Assembly: GCA_038363925.1 (NCBI GenBank)
Contig: JAQQWL010000003.1
Location: 62,001-126,000, forward strand
From: Apiospora phragmitis
Lineage: Eukaryota > Ascomycota > Sordariomycetes > Amphisphaeriales > Apiosporaceae
Direction of reading: 5' to 3'
DNA length: 64,000 nt
Shown here: positions 33,851 to 47,740 of the stretch, piece after piece
Layout of the letters: each line of letters begins with the position of its first letter
Position numbering within the stretch: position 1 is the first letter of the stretch
Translations under genes and position numbers: made by a program
Notes under the pieces: model-generated
The model's input: the letters and a program-made list of their open reading frames with translations, nothing else
Told to the model about the DNA's origin: nothing
The model's database searches: none

Positions 33851-34284
33851 AGGCTACGTAAGCTGAGCCGTCCCGCTAAGCGGGATATAAACTAAGTGAA
33901 TTTAATTATTTTCCTCCAATAACTTCAACTCTATTTATTTCACCGAACGCTTATACTCTTTAGTATCAATGCTCTAGTCTCGCTTTAGGGCTTTAAATAT
34001 TATTAATATCGTATTACCGCTATTGCCTACTAAATATCGTTATTAAAGTATCAAGCTATATTTATTATGCTTTAATTATTAAGGTTGTTATACGATTAGT
34101 TTTAATACTCTTTAAGTGGGAGCGCAGCGGCTTCTTTAACGGGGTAGCTTATTTAGTTTGGCGGGGTAGCTTTAGTAGCTTTTTTAATAAGGTAGCCCCG
34201 CTTTCCCCAAGCTAAAAGAGATAGGAAGCCTGTAAATAGGTTATATAGAAATCATTAAAAGGCAGCTAGCTACCTCTAACTCTT

Positions 34285-34690
34285 CTGCCTCGTAAGAATG
34301 ACAGTGCCGCCGTCATAGTTAGATATCGTATACGGCCATAGGTCGGCGCCTACCGTATTAATAGGCGCTATTATAATATATTCGGGGTCGATTTCGTACT
34401 TAGTATCCGCGTCGACATCTATATAGATAGAGGTATTTATATCGACGCTAGAGCCGGACTAATTATATTGCTTCAAGTTCTATACCGGCGTTATAGTTCC
34501 GTATTTACGTACCGAGTCTAGCTCCACGACGAACGCTACGCCGACCGCTACGATAGGCGTAGATACCCGGCTAATATATATTAAATACCCTAACCACGCC
34601 GCGATAAATACGTTGCTATAGAGAGCTGTACATTAAAATAGTTAGGTGGCGGCTAAAAAGCCCTTAGCGTAGATTATAACTAGGCAAGAT
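34285..34690 (-). pseudogene. unrecognised protein with a membrane-like segment and acidic tail, copy 1
   Basis: The minus strand reads KGFLAAT, then YSNVFIAAWLGYLIYISRVS, VAVGVAFVVELDSVRKYG and, after further stops, DVDADTKYEIDPEYIIIAPI and NYDGGTVILTRQKS before a stop. Stops are TAA/TAG at likely Gln codons. Related sequences occur at 36,840-37,081 (+), 54,880-55,090 (+) and 55,190-55,450 (-). A hydrophobic segment and an acidic C-terminal stretch are visible. I recognise no family. Confidence 0.5.
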
Positions 34691-36839
34691 ATTAGTAATC
34701 TAAATAAATAAAAGATTTCGAAGAGAGATATCGCGTTTACGTTTTTATTTAGGCTTTATATTTTACTATTTTTCGGTATAGAGCTATATACGAAGGAAAT
34801 TAGGCATATCGTTATAATAATTAATAGGGTAACCTTTTTCGATATACCGAATTAGGTTTCGGAAATAATAAGTATATAGCTTATAGTGTTTATTATTCGT
34901 ATTATTACGTTAATAATATAGTTTAAAATAATAAAGAAGTCCGGGTATTATATTTATTTGTAGAGCTCGTTTTAAGTAATTTAATAACCCGTCGTTATTT
35001 TAATATATAGTTACGTTATTTATTTAATAAGTATTATTTAAATAATAAATAACCTCCCCCGGGTAATAACCCTTATTAACGCGTCGCCGGGTTTATTAAT
35101 ATTTATATAGTTAAAAGCGATTACGAGTCGTAGCGGCTTCCTTTCTCGAAAGAGAGGCGCCTATATTTAAAACTGCTTCTCGATAAGGTTTTAATTAATA
35201 TCGAAACTATTAAAATATTTAACGAGATTACGCGCCGAGCGATCTCGAGATAGATTATAATTATAATATTATTAATTTATATTAAATCTTTAGCTTTTCG
35301 GAACTTTACTTTAATTAATTCCTTTAGCTTTAGCTGTAAGAACTTGAGCTAATAGGTACCCGGTATAAGTATAAAATCCGGTTCCGTATCCTTTAGAAAG
35401 ACTTTATTATTATATATTATTTTAAACTTAATCGAATAATGAATATAGCGAGGTGGCTTATTATTATAGGCTTCGTCCTTTTTTTAGTTAATAAGCTGTA
35501 GTAAGGGAAGCGTTGCTCGCTCGATGCTTAGTTATTTACGACTAGCGTACTAAACCGATTCCTTTTATACGAAACCCTCCGAAGGTGTAAGCGACGCTCG
35601 CTAGCTTTATTAAATATTAATTATAGCCTAAGGAGATAGATTAGCGGAGTTAAAAAAAGTATTACTATTATTATTAAACGAATCGTATAGATACGAATTA
35701 AATTTATTATTTATTTTCGTAGTTATATATTAGGTAAAACAGCGTTAGTTTTAATAAAAACGGTAGCGAAATAGATTTAGCGGGGGTAAAGAGATTTATT
35801 ATTAAACTTAAACGAAATAAGTTATAAATAGTTCTGAAAGTAGCGAACCGCTAGATATTGTATAGCGGAAATTAAGAACTATATTTAGTATTAGACGTAG
35901 ATTGTATTATTATTAGTTTAAAGTAGATAAAGGAGCTAGAAACGATGTTAGACGCTAAGCTATATTTAGTTTAAAGCTTTTATATTGCGCTATTATTTAA
36001 TAAGTAATTAATAGCGCTTTTTTTTAATATTTAGCGGTCGTATTTATAGGGTAAGTCTTTAATAATTAAAAGCTTCTTTTTCGTATAGAAATCGTTAAGT
36101 TTAAAAGGTATTATTATATAGTTAGTTTTATAGTTTTAAAGGACTTTTTAATATAATAGGATTAATAATACGTTAAAACTTTATTTAATATATAACGAAG
36201 CCCGGTATATAATAATTGCTAATAACGGTTTTATTTATCGTTTATTATCTGCTTTAAAATCGGATAAACTATTTAAAATAAAGTATAGAATTAAATAACC
36301 GATATAATACTTTATAATATATTTACTAAAGCGTTAATAATTATATCTAAAAATAGTTAATATATTACGACCCGTACTATATATTTTTTTAAAGCGGAAA
36401 ATAGTTTAACTAGAGAATTCGTTTTAATTACTATTAAAAAGGAAGCCGATTTCGTTACTTATTATATTATTTACATTTTTTACCCGTAAGTTAACACTTA
36501 TTATATAATATATTTACCGTTCCGCGAAACGTTATCGTAATATTATAAATACGTAGAAATATATTTTAAAAGGCTTAATAAACTACCGAACCGTTTTAAA
36601 TAGTTAGAACTTTATTATAGCCTATATAAAATAAAACGCGAGACCTCGGCCGCTATTATAACGTTTTTAACGCGCTTACGTATTAAAACCTGATATACGA
36701 GCGGTAAGTACGGCGATATATATTCCGCGTAAATAATATATGCCGGACTTAAATAGGATTATTTATCTTTATTTTTTAATTACCGTTCCGTCGAGTATAT
36801 ATAACTCTATTACTAATAGCCGCAGTTTCGCTAATTAGT

Positions 36840-37081
36840 CGCCTACTATACGAGACCGAGCTACGGCGAGCGACATGATCGCGCCGCTATACTGAAGCCG
36901 TCGATTTCGAGGCCTAGCTAGCCGCTAGTAACGACGCGAACGCCGGTATCGATATGGATATCGATGCCGATGCCGAGTATAAAACCGACCTCGAATATAT
37001 TATAGCAACTCCTATTAGCGCGGCAGAGTCTCTATTTACGACATTATTCCTAACGAGGACGGCGGGACTGTTATTCCTAAC
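36840..37081 (+). pseudogene. acidic-tail family, copy 2
   Basis: The plus strand reads DANAGIDMDIDADAEYKTDL, EYIIATPISAAES and, one base further on, an EDGGTVIPNSPIR-like end before TAG (37,079-37,081). It lines up with the ends of the copies at 34,285-34,500 and 55,190-55,330 (shared DADAEYETDPEYII and DEDGG patterns). Upstream DNA to about 35,860 has a plus-strand coding feel, but no domain was identified. Confidence 0.5.
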
Positions 37082-38418
37082 AGTCCTATAAGATAGGTTG
37101 GCTTTCAGCTATATCAATTATAGGTTTCTAATTAATAAGCGGGCGTCTAGAGCAAAACAAGAAGAGGGTTATAATATTAGATATAGCCACTTCGGGCTTA
37201 CTATATACACTTTTATAGAATAGACAGTTAAACATTACGACACGATTAAATAGAAAAATATTTATTATATCGTTATTTTACGTTTCTATTTCGCTAATTA
37301 TATTTAGTATGCTGCTATCGATACGTGCTCGCCTATTTCTAAATATTATTATAATAATCTTTTTATTTCTACTGCCTTATTACCTGCCGCTATATACTCT
37401 TTCTCCTAACTTAAATAACGGCGGCGTATTTAATACCCCCTTTTATAGTTATAAGCTCCTCGAGTAACTTCGTAAGCCTCTTAACGAACCAAGATACTGC
37501 GTCTAGATCCCGATCGTTTAAGTAGTCGAATACCGGTCGTTAAGTAAATACACCAGAATTTTATTTAAAAATATTCTAAATTAATAATATTACTTAATTA
37601 ATTATAAACAGGTTTTAATTAGACCTTTTTATTAAAATAAAATAATAACGTAGGGCAGCGTATATAGCGTTATTATCGTTCGCCGTAAGCTCGTTTAAAT
37701 AGTGCGTAAATAGTATAAAAGACTTTATAAAAGAGGTAGAAGTAGCTAACTCGTATTGACTCTGCCCCTTTTTATATTGTATATAGATGGGAAAGATCTA
37801 GTTTTACGGATTCGTACTTAGTAAGTTTTGTATTTAAATAGGGTAACTATCCTTTACGAGCTTTTAAATAGTAGTTATTAGTTATATTTCGACCTAAGAA
37901 AATATGCTTAAATCCTTATTTAAACTATTAAAATAAGAATAAAAAGACTTTGGTTCGAATTTAAAAGAAAGTTTTAAAAGAACTTTATAAATTAACGATT
38001 CTAATCGATTAAGTATAATTATATATCCCTATAAGATACCAGGTGAAACTTCGTTAGGGGAAGAGGAGATTTATATTATAGGCGCGTAATTTTCTTATAA
38101 CGTTTTGGTTAAATAATCGTAAGACGTTTCGTAGGCGTCTATTATATTATAAGCCTTAAAAAGTATAGGTATTAGCCCGTTTCTCGCTATAAATAGTATT
38201 AAAACTATGGACGAAAAAGGCGTTAACGAGCCTGATAGGCTTTACTCTTCGTCCTATTACTTAGACGCTAAAGTAACTCTATTATTTATTTTAGTAGTTA
38301 TATATAAGCCCGGGAAAATAAGGAGGTCTTTATTTTTTCCCTTCGTAATAGCGGTTACTTATTTATCCACCTCTTTAATAGCGAAGCGAGGGTTATCTTT
38401 ATACTGTACTAAAAATAA

Positions 38419-39060
38419 TTATATTATTACCGGGGAAACTATGTTTATCGGCACCTTAAAAAAGAACTGCTTTATAAGCCTTTTAATAGTCTCGCTATTT
38501 AGCACGGGCCTTTCTAAATCGTAAATATCGTTTTCGGCTTGCTTAAACACTATATAGAAAAGTTCTTTTATTACGGTATTATTCGCAAAGGGAAGTTCGA
38601 TCTTTAGGTTAACGCGACTAGGCCGGATAAGTGCTTTATCGAGGTGTTCGGGGTGGTTTAAAGTCATAACCAATATTCGACCCTCTTGTGCTGAAACCCC
38701 GTCAAAAGTATTAAGCAGGTTTAAAAGAAATAACCTAGCCTTAGCCTTAGCTCTAAGGCTATTTATAGAGTTATTATCCTCCCACTTTTATGTGTCTGAG
38801 TCGGCTTATCGGGACAGCGTTATATTTATAATATCGACGTCTTTTAAGAGTAGAACGTAGCGAGGAGGTAGGTCGGTAATTAAGGAGCGTAGATTATTAA
38901 TATTAACGTTTAAGAGGTTAAAAATGTAGATTTCGAGGCTAAAGCGTCCGGCTAAGGGCTAAGCTTAAACTAGACTTCCCACCTTAGGACGCCCGTATAG
39001 AAGGTATCCTCTTCGGTATGGGATGCCGCGGCTGGAATACCACCTTTAAGATTATATAAA
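38419..39060 (-). pseudogene. BCS1-type AAA ATPase remnant
   Basis: The minus strand reads RRGYLLYGRPKVGSLV, where the family has RRGILLYGPPGTGKSS. Then come LEIYIFNLLNVNINNLRSL, PPRYVLLLKDVDIINI (Walker B region), a long insert-like SLRAKAKARL segment, LLNTFDGVSAQEGRILVMT, NHPEHLDKALIRPSRV (family: NHxExLDxALIRPGRVD) and LKIELPFANNTVIKELFYIV. These are diagnostic of the fungal BCS1-like AAA proteins, mitochondrial-chaperone relatives that have expanded in filamentous fungi. Key residues are lost: the P-loop GTGKS is destroyed and the Walker B Glu reads Lys, all by G-to-A-type changes. The N-terminal BCS1 domain is not readable above 39,060. Confidence 0.82.
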
Positions 39061-42000
39061 GTTTTCGGCATTTTTTATTAAACTTGCTTTTATTTCCTCG
39101 TTTATAATAATTATTAAGATTTTTCTAATACGTTTCGCTTCTTTACGTTTTTAATGGCCGTTATTATCCTCGAAAATCGATATCTTACCCTCGTTAGCTT
39201 TAAGGTACGCTTTTCGATAATCTTTTAAAAGTTTTTTTATAATAGCGGGCGACTTATTAAAGCAAGAAATTATAATTACCTCTTAAAAATGAAATCCTAT
39301 ATCCTTTTTTATTAAGCTTAATTAAAGTATATAACTTTAATAAAAGAATAAAAAGGTTCCTTTATAAAAAGAGTAATTTAGAAACTTCTTCTTTACTTCT
39401 TCGGTTTCTAAACCTCGTCAGATTTTTATGAGTAATAATCGAGCGGTGTACGCGAATTGCTATAAAGCAAGCCAAGGTATTATTATATTTCTAATCTCGC
39501 TTAAATTAGAGATTTATATAGTAGAAGCTAGCGTCGTTAATAAGACTCGCTAATAGGTCGGGTAGGTATAAAAGGGGTATATATTTAAATATTTTTTTAC
39601 CTATCCCTATATGGTAAAGGCTGCCCGTTTATTAAAATATAAAGTAATTAAAAAAAAGCATAGCAAGCTAACATAATTACTTCGCTTACTAGCTAATAAC
39701 TACTCGATAATAATAGAAATACTAGTAAATCCCGGGAAAAAGAAGTTTAAAATAGAAGCCTTTAATAGTAAACTTATATAGAATTATTAGGGGCGTATCT
39801 AATTAATAAAAGTTATAATATCGCGAATATAGTTTAAGTAAGTAAATTATTATAAGATTTATTTTCGATATAGAATAAAAAAGTGAAGTATATTAAAGAG
39901 GTATCGTTAAGTTAATTAAAAAGCAAGATATATACCTCGTTTTAAAGAGCTTTAATATTCTTATATTTTAAAAGAAATATATATAGTTAATACTAAGAGT
40001 ATAATATTTATAGCAGTCCCGATTACGAACCTTTTCCTAGTTTAAACAGTATTATATCGCCGTTATTAATATACTAGGTTATAACCCCCGTTTAGAAAAC
40101 GAACCGGTGGCTTATATACAAGTCTTTCCAGATTAGTTAGGGTAGTTTTGGGGTTTTTATTCTTATTATGTATTAGTATAGCCGAGAGAGGTACCGTAAT
40201 ATTTTTATAGTTTTAAATACTTAATATAAATATATACTTTTAAAAGCTAGCGGGTTTCCTAGTTATATAAAATATATCTTCCGTAAAGCTCGTAAGTAAT
40301 TAAGACTTTAGGGAAAAAGTTAGGAATATCTGTTTAAAGTTTTTATTTTATCGTATATTACAAATTTTACTACGATCTTTTAATTTAACTTATCTATAAA
40401 TATACTCTACGTCTATTTATATAAATACCTGTCTTAATATATTATATAAAAGCTCTACGTATCCAGCCTATAATTATTAACTATAAAAGACTACCTAGTT
40501 TAGTAGTCTCGTAACTATTAAGTCTTTTACTTATTATTAAATAAATAGCTCCTTTTATTTTAAAGTATATAAAATTAGTAGGAAAATAAAATAAAAAAGT
40601 TCAAATTAAATCACTATATATATAATATAATGTTTTATATTTTTTTTTAGTATATTTTAGATATATAGCTATTATTTCTTAATATATTCGTATATAAATA
40701 TATTAAGTAATTATACTTAATATTAATATTTATTAAAACTTAATAAAGGATTTTTTATAAAAAGGAATTTAACCTAGTTTAATATACCTGTTTATATTTA
40801 TAACTAATTATTATCGAACTATTTAATAAGTTATATAAACGCGGACCGATTATTATATTATATATTACTATCCGTAGTTTTAAATTTAATCACTTTTTTA
40901 TAAGTACCCTAGTTTGTATAAAAGCGTAAAGTAACGATAAGCCTCGCTCGTTAAGACTTAAATATTTATTTAATAAGAATAACGGAATTACTACGCCACT
41001 TAATAATAATATCTTAACCTATACCTACGATTTTAATAATTATTTCTAGCTATAATAATTTATATATATAAATAAATATTAAGCGAAATAATAAGTAATA
41101 CTTTTTCTTAATTTATTACGCTTTATTTATATTACTTCTAGCCGTTTAAACTTAAATTATATAGTAACGAAACTTATATATTTTATTCATTTCTATTCTT
41201 TAGCGATTAAAATATATAGTATGCCCCGATCTTTTTTTTTTAAAGTTCAGTCACCCTTTACGGTATGTTATATAATGTCGGAGGTACCAGCTTAGGCCAG
41301 CTTTTTAATTAATCTATAATAGTAAAAAAAAATATAATTAGGGATCCGTTTCTTATTTCGAAAGCAACACGTACGTCTATAATAACCCTATAAAATATAT
41401 TAATACGAACCACGCCGGTAACGCTCTTATTATTTACAGTCCACTATTTTTAAATAAAATCGATTAAGGGCTTATAGCTAGCACGTTTTAGCCGAGTAAG
41501 TGTAACTTTAAATATACGATTTACTGTACGAACACTGTTTAATATTATTAAAGAAGTTTTATATAAACCGCGGAAGTATATAGGATAGGATTTTACGTTT
41601 TATAATTAAATAACGAGTACGTCGGCGTATATACCGCCGCGTTTAAGTTAAAAGATATGGCTTTAATCTTTTTAGATCCTTTGGTAGTCCCCTAATATAT
41701 ATTATTTATAAGTGTGCTTAAGAATAGAGATAATACGTTAAGGCCGTTAAAATAATATTAGAAAAAGCTTAAATCGGCGCGCCTTACGGTATTCTTAAGT
41801 ATATAGAGGCGGTAGAATTTTATACTAGCTTCTAAAGAAGGCGAAAACTGCGATTTATTTAGGTTTATTTATACGATTAGGTAACTTATTAAAGGATCTT
41901 ATATATAAAGAAATCTATTTTTTTTAAAAGTTATAGTAGCATCTTTTATAAAAAATATTATTAAAGCTATAAAAACGCGGGTTAGTAATAAAAAAGAGGT

Positions 42001-42289
42001 GGACGAAGTAATATAGGAGTTTATTACCCTTAGAAAAAAGCTTGTAGCACTTACGGTTATATAATCGGTAAAGAAAATCACGAAAATGTGATCGAATCCA
42101 CTTTTGGTTAGGTTCTACACCCCGTACGCACTGTTTAGCAACTAGTTTATATTAGGCTTCGACCTGTACTTATTACTATACTTGCTATACTGTGTATATT
42201 CTTTATATTAGTTAATGCCGATATCTTAAAGGTGGCGTGGTTAAGGGGCTAGACTACCCTTGGCTTGATTGGGATACAGCAAGTAGCAA

Positions 42290-43020
42290 GGCTGTTTTTC
42301 ATCATGTATTGTACTATGGCCCCAAGGGAATATATAGAGAGCTTATTCGTAACTTATTTATAAAGTCTGTATTATAGTAGTATACGTTAGGCGTAATTTA
42401 TAATATTATTAGATTAAAAAGAACCGTATAGAGCTAAGAGAAAGCCTATTCGCTATTTACGTCCATATTCGTAGCTATTAAAGTAATGTTTTAAATGGCG
42501 GGGACGTCTAAACTTATATTAGAGAATGCTTAAATCCCGTTATTATTTATAGCTATATTCGCAAGTATTTACGAAACTGCCTATTTATTACCGTTTATAG
42601 ATATTATCGTACCAATGTCCGTAAAAGACTATTCGCCGTCCATAGATGTCTTAGTATGAGAAGCTATAGGATTATAGGTTGCGCTAATGATTAAAGCCAT
42701 TTCGTGAAATGCTTATTAAGTCCTACCTAGAGTAATACTAACTATATTAACATACTTATCCTGGTCTTGATCTAATAGTATGGAGTTGCCGGTTTTATTT
42801 TCTTTAGGAGGACTTTTATTTATTTTAGTTCTCTTTTAAGCCGGGCTTAGATTTATATCGGGAAGGTCTCGAAGTTGTTTATTATTAATATTACTTCTTT
42901 ATAATCGATTTAACTCCTTATTAATTAATCTATTAAGCTCCGCGATCTTTCGCTTTATAAGAATACTTTTTAAATAGTTTTAGCTACTTATATAGTTATG
43001 CCTTATATAACGATATACTT
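42290..43020 (-). pseudogene. unrecognised long coding remnant
   Basis: Minus-strand frame with only TAA/TAG stops over about 240 codons: a basic N-terminal part (ILIKRKIAELNRLINKELNR) and a middle part KINKSPPKENKTGNSILLDQ. Further on it reads NIVSITLGRT, FHEMALIISATYNPIASHTK, SFTDIGTIISINGNK and ISLDVPAI. The absence of TGA and of frame changes suggests a real ancient gene. A patch at about 42,220-42,340 is less AT-rich. No family recognised. Confidence 0.4.
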
Positions 43021-45559
43021 GTTTAAAGACTTTATAGTAATGCGGGCAAGTTTCGTAATATTAAATATCTGCAGCCTATCCTTAATAAGGTAGTAGTTCG
43101 GATAGAGCTATATACGAGCTTAAAAATATCGAACAAGATTACTTCGTGTTATAAAGGCCTCTTTCTTATTATATCCCTTAAATAGATAGTGAAACAGGGT
43201 TGGCTAAATAGAAGGAAGTAGATCACGCTTATTATAAAGCCCGTCCGTTTCGCCTTCTTTCGTGAGAAGATTGGTAGATTAGGTAATATATATTCGGTAG
43301 CGCTTTAATTCGGCAAGTAGGAGCCGTTCTCGTAACTATTTTACCGATTATGAGATAAAATCTTAAATAATATTATGGTATTAACCCGGTAATATTCGAT
43401 ATAGTCGAGTAACTATTTATTCGATATAAAGAAAGCAAAACAAGTTTAATATTAACGATGCTGCTTATATTTATTTGCTATTAATAAAATCTTTAAGTAA
43501 ATAGATTATTAAGCCGGAACAATCTAAAATAAGCTAGAATACTTTATCTATCTGCTTATAAACTTAAGGCTAATCTTGGGTAGCCCTTAGCGGGGTCCAC
43601 TCCATAGTTTGCCTTACTGCCTAATACGTTCAAGAGTTACTATTTAAAGCTGAAATAGTTCCCGAATTTCATAACCAATATTAATACCACAAAGAATACT
43701 TACCTCTATTCGATTTTATCGTTACCATTTAGTATAATCTTCAGGAAATCCGAAGGGCAATAGCGGTCTGCGAATAATATAAAGGCGAAGGCACGATCGA
43801 TAGTGGCATATGCACGGACTGTAAGGGCAAGGGCAAGGTTTAGATGACCCTTAGTTAGGTAGTAACTTGGTACGCTTTATAACATCTTCAATAAGACATA
43901 TAGTATTAACCAAGAGAGAATCAGTTATATTAATATATAGAGGCATTCTAACATAATAACGACCTTTCGATTTAATTAATTATAAGATAGAATTCGTTCT
44001 TTAGGGTAATAACTTTAGGTATATATAAAGAAAAGCTCCCACTTTTTAATTACGGTTATTCCCAAGCCGGATAAGGCAGAATGATGTCGTATCTAATTAG
44101 ATATAATTAGTTCGCTTTGGATATATAAAGGATTCCAACTCCTTATAACGGATATGATTACCGACCCACTTATATATATACAGTATTAAAAGGATTCTCT
44201 TTACTAGTTTAAAATAAAGTAAAATTTATTAAACGCTTACCTGGTTTTTATTTATATTAATATATATATTAATCGTAATAAAGCTATATAAAAGCTAAGG
44301 TAGTTATATATTTATAATTATATTCGGTAATAAATATATCTGGATACCCGGTTAAAATAAATATTATAGTTATAATAAAGCCTGTATATAACTAATGCCG
44401 ACCGTTAATATAAATTAAATCACGGTTTTATAAGCGTCCCTACTCGAGCATAATTACGCGTTTATAATCGGGAAGATATTATATTAGCTTTTTTTTCGGA
44501 TATATTAATATAAAGTAAAAATAGTATTCGTTACCCCGTAAAAGGATAGGGTTATAAATACTTTCTTTTATTAATAGAATTCGAACGAATATAGTTTATA
44601 ATTATTTCTTACTTATTTTTAAAGTATACGGAACACGGAATATATAAAAAGATATAAAATATATAACGTACTATTATTTTAAACTTAGTAAGTTTAAAAC
44701 GAAGGGTAATATAAGCCTCCCTCTACCTAAGTATGTTTTTATAAAACGGCCTGCGAAAATTAGTTAAATATTAACGCATATTCGACCTAATAAACGATAT
44801 AAACGATATTATTTATAAACTTTTTAAGAAAGCTATATATATAAATTAAACTATAAGCTATTAAAAAGGTATATTTAAAGAATAGCACACTTATATATAA
44901 TATAATACTTTTAAAACGTAGAAATTAATTTATTAAATAGATAAAATTAACTACGATTTAAAGGTTATTAAAGCTCGGTCAACGGTTACCTTTAGAAACT
45001 ATTAAATTAAAAACGTGTAATAAACGCCGATATATAGACTGTTTTTTTAGAAAAAGCATATTATTAATATATAAACTAGTAATATTACCGATTTTAACGA
45101 ATAATAAACTCGCTTATATAACTACTTAACTAATTTTAAAGTTTTACTTATTATTTTAAAACCTATAGCCTTTACTTAACTTAACTATTATTACTAATAA
45201 GCCCTAATTAATAATAACTACTACAGCCGTTACGTCGATCGATCCTCTAACTATCCCGGTCCTTAAGCAGTCTCTTAGCCGGGGTAATCTAGATATCTCC
45301 TGCTTTATATAAGTTCAATAATATTATTAATCTTTAAAACCAGTATATACTAATTTATTAGCTTTAATCGCAAGTATAATAAACTTTCTTATATTAATAA
45401 TTAATCGATACTTTAATATAAAGGATATATAAAGGCTTTACTTAAAATTATTAGCCGTTATTTTATAAGCTAGTATTTCGGCGTTTACTCTACTTATCGC
45501 TATAATAAGATCCCCTTCGGTATAGTTCGCCTTAAAAGAAAACTAAATATTAAGGAGTT

Positions 45560-46110
45560 TATATAAACTAAGGCTATTATAATCGAAAATATCGACCTCG
45601 ATAATATATACGCCACGGCTTTTAAGCTTACTTAGAATAGCTTCGTTACCTTCGAGTTCGCCGAGGGCCTTTTCGCCTACTGCCGGAATAAAGATTCCTC
45701 CTTAATTCCTTAGCGATATTACTATATATCTTACCGAGAACGATATTATTAATAAGGTGGTTTTCGAGGTTAAAGACTTTATTAAACGGGATAAAAAGGG
45801 ATTCGAACCTATTACTAAAATAGAGATTTAGTGGGGAAAAATAGAGGCCGTAACTATCGTTTTATTTATTTCCGCCCGGGCTAAGGCTAGTCGGGGTATC
45901 GTAACTTTGACCCCGACGGGTTAGAACCTCCGCTATATAGCTCGAGGCATTATCCTAAGCGACCCTGATCCACCGGCCGGTAAGCATTACGAAAAGGTTA
46001 TCGTAGGGCCTAAAAAGGATATTCATAAGGTTATCTATACTAATAGCGTAGCTATTACCCCCGATTTATTACGCCAGGTACTTACTAAACTTAAATTCAT
46101 TAAGGCCTGA
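45560..46110 (+). pseudogene. unrecognised coding remnant
   Basis: The plus strand reads ATAFKLT, then NSFVTFEFAEGLFAYCRNKD, and after a frame change KVVFEVKDFIKRDKKGFEPI, IEAVTIVLFISARAKASRGI and SDPDPPAGKHYEKVIVGPKK. It ends DLLRQVLTKLKFIKA before TGA (46,108-46,110). GC content is above that of the flanks. No domain is recognised. Confidence 0.4.
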
Positions 46111-47299
46111 TTATATACGTTAATAGCGCCCATATTTTAAAGGTGAAGTAGGTATCGGCATAGAGGTATAAATAGAAAAGGCGTGACTTTAAAGAGTTAA
46201 AATATATAGTATATATTAGATTATTTACGTTCGTTTTTTTACTTATTACTAGGTTATTCTATTTACTTTAGCCGTTATTATAGTTCAAACTACTTTAATT
46301 TATATAGGCAGCTTATTTCCCGATCAGTTTATTAATAAATTTCTTACCGTAAATAACCTAGCTCGTTTAGATCGCCTTAAATTACTTAGCTTATTTAAAA
46401 TTCCCTTTTAAGTATCTATATAGGGTAAATCCCGGGAAAGCCCGGAATAAAAACCTCATATTATCTAGGGCCATTTTATAGTATTACTTTATAAGTTATT
46501 CCCCGACTTATTAAACTAAAAATCGATCTCTAATTAAGCTATAAGATGCGCTAGCGCGGGAATTAGGGAATATAATTAAAAGATAGGAGGTTCTCCGCTT
46601 TTAGCCCTTAGTACTCTATTACTCCAAAGTCTCGTTAATTAAGCTATGCCGATACCTTTTATTAATTAGTTTATTAAAAGGGTAGCGCCCGTCCCGTTCT
46701 AATTTATATCCGAGGTAATCACGCTAGTAATACCTAGCGGCTCCTCGTAACGGCGAGAGCTAATAGTAATTACTACGAATAACTATTATTAAAAATAATA
46801 TCCCTTATAAGTATATATAACTACTAGTAGTAATAATAGCTTTATGCTTGATCTTTATCGTTCGCCTCGAGACCGGTATCGCTCTCTATTAATAACCTTA
46901 CTATAGCCTCGTACTTATTATTTACGGCTAAATGTATTAATACCTACTATATATTATTTAATATAATAAGACGGGCTAGTTTCGGATATATAACTCCTTT
47001 TTCGTTACCGCGTATATAATATAACTTTTAATATATCGCGGCACGTATCGAGATATATAAGCCTAGCTATTAAGTAATTAAATAAAAGACTAAGGTTATA
47101 TAATTAATATTAATACCCGGTTAAAGCTTAAAACTTTAAAGTAATTACCTTAAAATACTTTAAATTAAAGCTACCCTTACTAACAAAAACCTAATCCTTA
47201 ATATTTATATATATAAACCTATTATCTAAAAAAATGCCAACTAATCTTACTTCTTTAATACGTTCTATGTCCTCTTAAAAAACTGGTCCTATAACGGAA

Positions 47300-47740
47300 T
47301 AAAATGCCTTCTAAAACAGGTCACGAAGCTCTCCTTAATTGGTATAATAGCGCCAGCCTTCCTCCTTCGTACGGATTTCGAGTAAGGTCTCGAGGCCCCT
47401 AAGCGACGTCCTAAACGGATTAATAGCCGTATTTTTCTAATCGTAAATGCCCGTAATACGACCCGTTTCCTAATATACGTAAATATTATTCTTTAAGAGG
47501 TTAATATAGTTAGGTATTAGCGGCTAGTCGTTAACGAAAAGGCCCGGGAGATTAGAAATAAGGTATTTTAGCGTTAAGCGAAATCGGTCGGGAAGCCCCT
47601 AGGAGAGCTATAAAAGTCGCGATAAATAGTCGGAATATAGCCTTTTACGGCTTGGGGTCGGTGTCGATACCGGCGTATTATGTTACGCCGAGGCGAAAAA
47701 GCTATATCGGTAAAATTAGTTATACGGTTTCTTCGGTGTT
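47300..47740 (-). pseudogene. unrecognised coding remnant
   Basis: Minus-strand text such as YAGIDTDPKP, AIFRLFIATFIALLGASRPI, LRILGNGSYYGHLRLEKYGY and GPRDLTRNPYEGGRLALLYQ, interrupted only by TAA/TAG. This is typical of a RIP-killed gene. A short hydrophobic stretch is present. No family is recognised. Confidence 0.35.

Noticed and set aside
42220..42340. Possible tRNA or other RNA gene in a patch of more normal composition
   Set aside because: No cloverleaf or box A/B pattern could be fitted.
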